From an uncultured Collinsella sp. (lineage in GTDB: Bacteria > Actinomycetota > Coriobacteriia > Coriobacteriales > Coriobacteriaceae), in NCBI GenBank assembly GCA_958447445.1, contig CAUDAE010000110.1, forward strand, positions 1 through 5,931: a stretch of 5,931 nt of DNA. The letters run 5' to 3'. Positions 1 to 3,746 of this stretch are shown here, piece by piece (the stretch's first letter is position 1; the number at the start of each line of letters is the position of its first letter). Made by a program: the position numbers and the translations under genes. Under the pieces are notes generated by a model. The model was not told where the DNA came from, did not search any database, and saw only the letters and a list, made by a program, of their open reading frames with translations.

Positions 1-4
1 CCAT
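1..4 (-). CDS. Probable start codon of the next gene downstream of plsX (only 4 nt in window)
   Basis: An ATG on the minus strand at 4-2 is preceded by a purine-rich stretch at 17-9 that contains AGAGGA (16-11), with a 6-nt spacer. This is a good ribosome binding site arrangement. Only ATGG lies in the window, so the product cannot be identified. In many bacteria plsX is followed by acpP or rnc, and either would fit, but that is a guess from gene order. An alternative in-frame or out-of-frame ATG at 27-25 has no comparable ribosome binding site. Confidence 0.5.
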
Positions 5-33
5 AGCGCTTCCTCTCATAGTGCATGAATACC

Positions 34-62
34 AAAAGAATGGTACCGCCCGGGCGGTACCA
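34..62 (-). terminator. Perfect 22-bp palindrome with T-rich tail; terminator-like, possibly an operator
   Basis: Positions 41-62 form a perfect palindrome. Read on the minus strand it is a 9-bp stem with arm TGGTACCGC, a CCGG loop, and the complementary arm. It is followed on the minus strand by TTCTTTT (40-34). On the plus strand the hairpin is followed by AGACACGG, which has no T-run, so the asymmetry favours a terminator for transcripts coming from plsX. The perfect symmetry without a spacer would also suit a dimeric repressor operator, because the next gene starts only about 30 nt further on. Confidence 0.5.
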
Positions 63-75
63 AGACACGGTTCTG

Positions 76-81
76 ATTCTA
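76..81 (-). promoter_or_regulatory. Candidate -10 element (TAGAAT) upstream of the left-edge gene
   Basis: In the non-coding stretch after plsX the minus strand carries TAGAAT, one mismatch from TATAAT. A start point 6-8 nt further would lie around 68-70, placing the 22-bp palindrome at the very beginning of the transcript. No recognisable TTGACA-like -35 element lies 15-19 nt upstream, where the sequence is GC-rich, so this is a weak call. The rest of the 5-128 gap shows nothing else I can support. Confidence 0.25.
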
Positions 82-128
82 CCCCACGACGTGCGCCGCG
101 AAGCACATAACAGCGCCCTAACTCGCTC

Positions 129-1148
129 TTATAAAACGATACCGTCCATAGAGTTGGCGACATTCTCAACCAGCCCGGCGCGCACGGCTTCGGCCGCCGC
201 GAGCGTACCGTTTTTGACAGCCTCGACTGAGGTGGCGCCATGGCCAATCAGGACCACGCCGCGCAGGCCCAGAAGAATCGCGCCGCCCTTGGCGTCGCCA
301 GAGAGCTTGGCCTTAATCTCGCGCATCTGCTTTTTAATGAGCAGCGCGGCGATCTTGGTGCCGAGCGAGGCCATAAAGGCGCCCTTGAGCTCCTGCAGCA
401 AAAACTTGGCAGCGCCCTCGGTAGCTTTGAGAGCGATATTACCCGACATGCCATCGGCAACGACGACATCGAAGTTACCTGAGGTGAGGTCGGTGCCCTC
501 GCAGTTACCAACAAAGCCGGGAACGGCGGCCTTCATAGCAGGGAAACTGGCCTTGGTAAAGTTGGAGCCCTTCTCATCCTCGGTGCCGTTGGCAAGCAGG
601 CCCACGCGAGGATGCTCGATGCCCAGGACGACGCGGGCATAGGCGCTACCCATCTGGGCAAAACGCACCATGTCATCGACCTCCACATCGGGGTTGGCAC
701 CCATGTCGCACAGCACCGTCAGACCGCCGGCGCGATTGGGCAGCGCATTGGTCAGACAGGGGCGCACCGGCTGCTTCTTGCCTTCGGCCTGATACCTAAA
801 CGGCGTCACATAGGCGGTGGCGGCAGCGGTCATGGCACCGGTGGAGCCGGCGGAGAAGAACGCATCCGCGTTGCCCTTCTTAATGGCGCGGCAAGAAAGC
901 ACGATCGACGACTTACGCTTGGTCATCACGGCGCGAATGGGATCGTCATCCATGGCGATAACGTCAGGCGCCTCAAGGGCCTCAACACGTGCATGGGAAG
1001 CTGCAAAGGGATTGACGATTTCGGCGGGACCAGCTGCCAAGACCTCGATATCGGGATCGGCGGCAAGCGCAGCCTCGATACCATCGAGAACAACCTGAGG
1101 TTTCTCATCTCCGCCCACAACGTCTACACAAACGCGAACGTTACTCAT
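129..1148 (-). CDS. plsX: Phosphate acyltransferase PlsX
   Basis: PlsX transfers an acyl group from acyl-ACP to phosphate, giving acyl-phosphate that PlsY uses to acylate glycerol-3-phosphate. It is a peripheral membrane enzyme and the first step of phospholipid synthesis in most bacteria. The 339-residue product has the family pattern throughout: VDVVGGDEKP (8-17), SAGSTGA (99-105), CDMGANPD (147-154), GTEDEKG (188-194), GNCEGTD (214-220), DGMSGN (232-237) and a GGAILLGLRG..GHG segment (288-304). Length is normal for the family. I chose the ATG at 1148 because AAGGAG (1161-1156) lies 7 nt upstream. The in-frame ATG at 1154 is only 1 nt from that site and would add two residues. The N-terminal signature differs from the usual DAMGGDHAP: M is V and H is E. 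The gene follows rpmF after an 87-nt gap that holds a terminator-like hairpin. Confidence 0.96.
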   Translation of the reverse strand: MSNVRVCVDVVGGDEKPQVVLDGIEAALAADPDIEVLAAGPAEIVNPFAASHARVEALEAPDVIAMDDDPIRAVMTKRKSSIVLSCRAIKKGNADAFFSAGSTGAMTAAATAYVTPFRYQAEGKKQPVRPCLTNALPNRAGGLTVLCDMGANPDVEVDDMVRFAQMGSAYARVVLGIEHPRVGLLANGTEDEKGSNFTKASFPAMKAAVPGFVGNCEGTDLTSGNFDVVVADGMSGNIALKATEGAAKFLLQELKGAFMASLGTKIAALLIKKQMREIKAKLSGDAKGGAILLGLRGVVLIGHGATSVEAVKNGTLAAAEAVRAGLVENVANSMDGIVL

Positions 1149-1155
1149 ATACATG

Positions 1156-1161
1156 CTCCTT
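1156..1161 (-). promoter_or_regulatory. plsX ribosome binding site (decides the start)
   Basis: AAGGAG on the minus strand is 7 nt from the ATG at 1148 and 1 nt from the ATG at 1154, which makes 1148 the better start. It begins only 4 nt after the T-run of the hairpin at 1166-1195, so the folding state of that hairpin could affect access to it. Confidence 0.85.
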
Positions 1162-1165
1162 ATAC

Positions 1166-1195
1166 AAAAATGGCCGACTCATTGAGCCGGCCATT
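1166..1195 (-). terminator. Intrinsic terminator or attenuator between rpmF and plsX
   Basis: The minus strand reads as a 12-bp stem with arm AATGGCCGGCTC (1195-1184), loop AAT, and the closing arm GAGTCGGCCATT (1180-1169), ending in a run of five T (1170-1166) that overlaps the stem base. One internal pair is G-U in the minus transcript but would be an A-C mismatch in a plus transcript, so both the T-run and the pairing favour minus-strand function. It should stop part of the transcription from rpmF, leaving plsX to readthrough or to a promoter I could not identify with confidence. Confidence 0.85.
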
Positions 1196-1198
1196 GTG

Positions 1199-1212
1199 GT
1201 TCCATTTGGAAC
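1199..1212. repeat. Short inverted repeat GTTCCA-TT-TGGAAC in the plsX leader
   Basis: This is a perfect 6-bp dyad with a 2-nt centre, lying 3 nt upstream of the terminator-like hairpin. Read on the minus strand, its AAATGG portion (1207-1202) is complementary to the CCATTT formed by the end of the terminator stem and its T-run (1173-1168), so a weak alternative fold is conceivable. It could equally be a protein-binding site. The symmetry is seen directly; any function is inferred. Confidence 0.35.
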
Positions 1213-1225
1213 GGCATCGCATCCA

Positions 1226-1248
1226 GAGTATACCGTTACTCGGTAACG
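1226..1248 (-). promoter_or_regulatory. GTTAC-type dyad over the rpmF stop codon, with adjacent -10-like TATACT
   Basis: CGTTAC and GTAACG (1234-1239 and 1243-1248) form a 6-bp inverted repeat with a 3-nt centre that spans the end of rpmF. Immediately after it on the minus strand comes TATACT (1232-1227), one mismatch from TATAAT. No good -35 element is found 15-18 nt upstream. If this is a promoter, it would serve plsX on its own, with the dyad covering its spacer, but the evidence is thin. Confidence 0.25.
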
Positions 1249-1415
1249 ATAACCTCGCGGTCCTTGTAGAAACCGCAGCTGGGGCACACGTGATGCGGGA
1301 GCTTGACAGCACCGCAACGGGGGCACGTGGACTGAGCCGCAGCCGAGATCTTCATGTTGGCGGAACGACGGGTGTGAGTGCGGATACGACCCTGCTTTTG
1401 TTTAGGTACGGGCAT
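1236..1415 (-). CDS. rpmF: 50S ribosomal protein L32
   Basis: The 59-residue product begins MPVPKQKQGRIRTHTRRS, close to the standard L32 N-terminus (MAVPKRKTSK..RRS), and carries four cysteines in two pairs, C31/C34 (CPRC) and C44/C47 (CPSC). These form the zinc ribbon of zinc-dependent L32 proteins. It is a structural component of the large ribosomal subunit. The ATG at 1415 is preceded by AAGGAAGG (1428-1421) with a 5-nt spacer. The gene is too short for a simple length-based gene search, but the sequence leaves little doubt. It sits 64 nt after the DUF177 gene and upstream of plsX, the classic yceD-rpmF-plsX order. Because all four cysteines are present, the cell presumably uses the zinc-binding form; whether a zinc-free paralogue exists elsewhere cannot be seen. 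Confidence 0.97.
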   Translation of the reverse strand: MPVPKQKQGRIRTHTRRSANMKISAAAQSTCPRCGAVKLPHHVCPSCGFYKDREVIVTE

Positions 1416-1465
1416 AGTGACCTTCCTTATGAACTATCCAGTGTGGCGATTACGCGCAAGTAGCG

Positions 1466-1474
1466 ATACTACCA
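1466..1474 (-). promoter_or_regulatory. Weak extended -10 candidate upstream of rpmF
   Basis: The 64-nt gap between the DUF177 gene and rpmF contains TGGTAGTAT on the minus strand, an extended -10 form (TG, one base, then a TAnnAT hexamer). No -35 match accompanies it. There is also a small inverted repeat, GTAG..CTAC, at 1460-1472 without a T-run, so I do not call a terminator. rpmF may simply be co-transcribed with the upstream genes. Confidence 0.2.
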
Positions 1475-1479
1475 CAGTT

Positions 1480-2034
1480 TTACTCATCGAGCTTGAGATT
1501 CTTCAATGCTGCAAATGGATTTTCCGTGGCAGCGGCCCATTCCGCCTCTGCCTGGGCGGCGCAATCGCATTGCTCGACGTTGAGATTGCAACCGCATGTG
1601 GGGCACAGACCACGGCAATCGGGCTTGCAGAGCACCACAAACGGCGTGTCCATAACGACCGCGTCATTGATGGGCTCGCCCAGATCGACGATGCGGTCCT
1701 CACCCAGGAGCTCGTAGCCGTCCTCGTAGGCCTCGGGATCCTCGGGCTCCTCAAAGAGGTAGAACTCCTCAATCTCGCCGGCGATATCAAACGAGGCGGG
1801 CTCCAGGCAACGGTCGCACTCGCCGGTGGCGTGCGCGCGGACCATGCCCGTGAGCAAGACACCGGTACCGGCATTGGTAAAGACAACGTCGTAGTCGATG
1901 CCGTCCTGAAGCTGGTACTCCTTCTCGCCCACCGTGTAGGTGGCGACATCGACCTTACCGGTCAGCGGATACGAATCTCCAGGAAACTCGAGCTGCTCGG
2001 AAAGATCGACGGTAACGCTCGGGAACTCAGCCAT
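1480..2034 (-). CDS. yceD: DUF177 / YceD family protein (probable 23S rRNA accumulation or ribosome assembly factor)
   Basis: The 184-residue product has the DUF177 layout. An N-terminal beta-rich half leads to a CDRC pair (C73, C76). An acidic middle (about 87-120, including FEEPEDPEAYED) is followed by a cysteine-rich end, CKPDCRGLCPTCGCNLN (136-152), then C156 and C158. The GLCPxCGxNLN element is the family signature and suggests metal binding. In E. coli YceD is needed for normal 23S rRNA accumulation; in actinobacteria the exact job is less clear. I chose the ATG at 2034 because its A is also the last base of the upstream stop codon (TAATG). No separate ribosome binding site is visible, so it is probably translated by reinitiation. 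A longer reading from 2085 would overlap the upstream gene by 52 nt and adds a non-family leader. The stop is 64 nt from rpmF. Confidence 0.9.
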   Translation of the reverse strand: MAEFPSVTVDLSEQLEFPGDSYPLTGKVDVATYTVGEKEYQLQDGIDYDVVFTNAGTGVLLTGMVRAHATGECDRCLEPASFDIAGEIEEFYLFEEPEDPEAYEDGYELLGEDRIVDLGEPINDAVVMDTPFVVLCKPDCRGLCPTCGCNLNVEQCDCAAQAEAEWAAATENPFAALKNLKLDE

Positions 2035-2531
2035 TACCACTGACCATTCTGTTGGGCGGCACCCTCGTTGAGCTGCTGACGGCAACGGGTAACGGTGCCA
2101 GTCAGGCTCTTGAGGTTCTCCTCCAGGTGCGTAAAGACCTGCTCTGCGTAGTCCTCGGCAGCATAACGCGTCTCGCGCTCGTACTGCTGGGCACGATCGC
2201 GGATGTCGTCGGCCTGCTGCTGCGCAAGTCGGACGATCTCCTGCTCACCGGCAATGGTGAGGGCCTGCTGCTGAGCGTCGGCGATGATGGAATCGGCTTG
2301 AGCGGCGGCGGAAGCCATAAGCTCCTCGCGCTCCTTAAGGATACGGCGGGACTTCTGCCACTCCTCGGGATAGCTCATGCGGATCTCGTCGAGGATGTTG
2401 AAGAACACGTCGGCGTCGATGACCTTGAACTGAGCGTTCTTGCCGAAAGGCGGCTTGGCTTCCTCGATCAGCCCTTCGAGCTCATCGACCAAGCTGACGA
2501 TCCTATCGCCAGGAAAATTCTCGCCCGGCAT
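2034..2531 (-). CDS. DivIVA-like coiled-coil protein, SepIVA-type by position
   Basis: The 165-residue product has no enzyme motif. A short N-terminal part (about 9-60) includes IVSLVDELEGLIEEA, then a linker KPPFGKNAQFKV and DADVFFNILDEIRMSYPEEW. This resembles the N-terminal module of actinobacterial DivIVA-like proteins. Residues about 60-155 are continuous charged and glutamine/alanine-rich helix (for example AAAQADSIIADAQQQA), a predicted coiled coil. The end is a polar tail. Automatic annotation often labels such proteins ATPase or ATP synthase subunit B-like because of the coiled coil; I see no support for that activity. In mycobacteria a DivIVA-like protein, SepIVA, lies next to the DUF177 gene and acts in division and cell envelope regulation, so the same role is inferred here. 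The ATG at 2531 has AAAGGAG (2543-2537) 5 nt upstream; ATGs at 2546 and 2555 lie on or before that site. The stop overlaps the next start by one base. Confidence 0.75.
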   Translation of the reverse strand: MPGENFPGDRIVSLVDELEGLIEEAKPPFGKNAQFKVIDADVFFNILDEIRMSYPEEWQKSRRILKEREELMASAAAQADSIIADAQQQALTIAGEQEIVRLAQQQADDIRDRAQQYERETRYAAEDYAEQVFTHLEENLKSLTGTVTRCRQQLNEGAAQQNGQW

Positions 2532-2599
2532 CCGGTCTCCTTTCATAGGTAACATATCATCGTGCTAGTTTACCACATGCCACCAGGCAATAAGAAACG
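2532..2599 (-). other. Gap between coaD and the coiled-coil gene; no clear promoter or terminator
   Basis: These 68 nt hold the ribosome binding site of the coiled-coil gene. They also hold a 4-bp dyad, TGCC..GGCA (2579-2590), and a possible bulged stem between GGTAAAC and GTTACC on the minus strand (arms about 2574-2568 and 2553-2548). TAAACT (2572-2567) fits a loose TAnnnT -10 pattern but has no proper -35 partner. I see no T-run after a stem, so transcription probably continues from coaD. Confidence 0.3.
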
Positions 2600-3097
2600 T
2601 CACGAAAAGCGATGTTTGAGCGCTTCGACCACGTTGGACGGGACAAACGTCGATACGTCACTGCCGAGCGAGGCGATCTGGCGAACGACCGAGCTCGAGA
2701 TATAGCCGTACTGCGGCGCACTCATGACAAAGATGGACTCCAGCTCGCTATCCAGGCGATAGTTAAGGTCGGCCTGCTGCAGCTCATACTCAAAGTCGGT
2801 CATGGCGCGCAGGCCCTTGACCACGGCCCCCGCCCCCTGCTCACGAGCGAAGTCGACCAAGAGGCCGGTAAAGGGCAGGACCTCGACGCCGTCGATATCA
2901 CCGAGCGCCTCGCGGGCCAGCGCCACGCGCTCATCGAGCATAAACGTGGTGCCCACACCGTTTTTACCCTGCGACTCGGCAACAGCGACGATCACGCTGG
3001 GAAAGATGCGGCGGGCGCGGCGGATCACATCGATATGGCCAAACGTAATGGGATCGAAGGTACCCGGGACGATCACGCGATTAATAGTGTCACTCAT
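2600..3097 (-). CDS. coaD: Phosphopantetheine adenylyltransferase (PPAT)
   Basis: CoaD joins ATP and 4'-phosphopantetheine to give dephospho-CoA and pyrophosphate, the penultimate step of coenzyme A synthesis in the cytoplasm. The 165-residue product matches the usual length and shows the nucleotidyltransferase signature GTFDPITFGH (12-21) with the T-x-G-H motif at 18-21. The family segment KGLRAMTDFEYELQ (94-107) follows, then YISSSVVRQIA (132-142), the S-S-S element of the nucleotide site, and a DVSTFVP end. Position 10 is V where tyrosine or phenylalanine is common; this looks unimportant. The ATG at 3097 is set by AGGAGG (3109-3104) with a 6-nt spacer. A longer in-frame reading up to 3310 only runs back through rsmD and is not real. 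The first 8 nt overlap the end of rsmD, as in the common rsmD-coaD pair. Confidence 0.97.
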   Translation of the reverse strand: MSDTINRVIVPGTFDPITFGHIDVIRRARRIFPSVIVAVAESQGKNGVGTTFMLDERVALAREALGDIDGVEVLPFTGLLVDFAREQGAGAVVKGLRAMTDFEYELQQADLNYRLDSELESIFVMSAPQYGYISSSVVRQIASLGSDVSTFVPSNVVEALKHRFS

Positions 3098-3746
3098 GGG
3101 CGTCCTCCTGAAGCGTCGTGGCATCGTTGTTCTCGGCATTTGCGCCGGCGCTGTCGCCTTCACCATCGTTATCGTCGACCCAACGAAGCAGGTCGACCGA
3201 GGTAATGCCGTAGCGCCTCTCACGTACAGTCTCAAAGCCTGCCGGATGCGCGCCCGCATCGGCGGCGGCATGCTCAAACAGGGCATAAGCGCCAGCCGCA
3301 AGCAGACCATGCTGAGCTAGGTTCTGCAGCAGTTCCTCGACCGGCTCGGCGCCAAAAGCATAGGGCGGGTCGAGCAGGACCAGATCAAAGGGGCCGCCCG
3401 GTACACGACCGCGCGAGGCACTCGCCAGCATGTCGCCCGTGACCACGCGCCAACGCGCACGGTCACGGCAGAGCGACTCGATATTCTTGGTAATGAGCCG
3501 CGCGGCGTTGCGATCGATCTCAAACGTCGTGAGCGAGCGGGCCCCACGAGAGAGCATCTCTAACCCTAAGGCACCGGAGCCGCCAAAGGCGTCCAGCACA
3601 CGAACCTCGTCCAAATCGAAATCGAATGCCGACATGACCATAGATGCGCACGCCTCGCGCACGCGATCAGTCGTGGGGCGGGTGACATCGCGACCACGGG
3701 GCTCCTCGATCTTACGACCGCGCCATTCGCCGCCGATGATTCTCAT
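3090..3746 (-). CDS. rsmD: 16S rRNA (guanine(966)-N(2))-methyltransferase RsmD
   Basis: RsmD methylates N2 of G966 in 16S rRNA (E. coli numbering) using S-adenosylmethionine, acting on assembled small subunits. The 218-residue protein starts MRIIGGEWRGRKI, typical of the family, with RPTTDRVRE at 23-31. The SAM-binding motif VLDAFGGSGALGL is at 50-62 (the usual form has an A after F), the acidic residue of the next strand is in TFEIDRN (74-80), and the catalytic DPPY is at 126-129 within DLVLLDPPY. The fold ends near YGITSVDLLRW (179-189). The last 28 residues are an acidic, low-complexity tail (DDNDGEGDSAG.., 191-218) that makes it longer than E. coli RsmD (198 residues). The ATG at 3746 overlaps the recG stop as ATGA; an AAGGAGG lies in the last codons of recG. 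The 3' end overlaps coaD by 8 nt. Confidence 0.95.
   Translation of the reverse strand: MRIIGGEWRGRKIEEPRGRDVTRPTTDRVREACASMVMSAFDFDLDEVRVLDAFGGSGALGLEMLSRGARSLTTFEIDRNAARLITKNIESLCRDRARWRVVTGDMLASASRGRVPGGPFDLVLLDPPYAFGAEPVEELLQNLAQHGLLAAGAYALFEHAAADAGAHPAGFETVRERRYGITSVDLLRWVDDNDGEGDSAGANAENNDATTLQEDAHE

Noticed and set aside
612..1463. Plus-strand open frame of 283 aa across plsX and rpmF
   Set aside because: It runs antisense through two confidently identified genes and the terminator between them, with glycine/histidine-rich shadow composition.
1416..1479. Possible terminator between DUF177 and rpmF from the GTAG/CTAC and TGTGG/CCACA repeats
   Set aside because: The arms are short, the loops unfavourable, and no T-run follows on the minus strand.
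1378..2043. Plus-strand open frame of 221 aa opposite DUF177
   Set aside because: It is antisense to a gene with a clear family signature; the leucine/valine-rich translation reflects codon mirroring.
2035..2085. Extended DUF177 start at 2085
   Set aside because: The extra 17 residues overlap the coiled-coil gene. The TAATG junction at 2034 is a better, coupled start and matches the expected family N-terminus.
2052..2552. Plus-strand open frame of 166 aa opposite the coiled-coil gene, leucine-rich
   Set aside because: The Leu/Gly/Asp-rich sequence is what a Gln/Ala/Glu coiled coil gives when read from the other strand. There is no ribosome binding site of note.
3098..3310. Extended coaD reading frame starting at 3310
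   Set aside because: The extra 71 residues lie within rsmD in another frame and look nothing like CoaD. The AGGAGG at 3109-3104 fixes the start at 3097.
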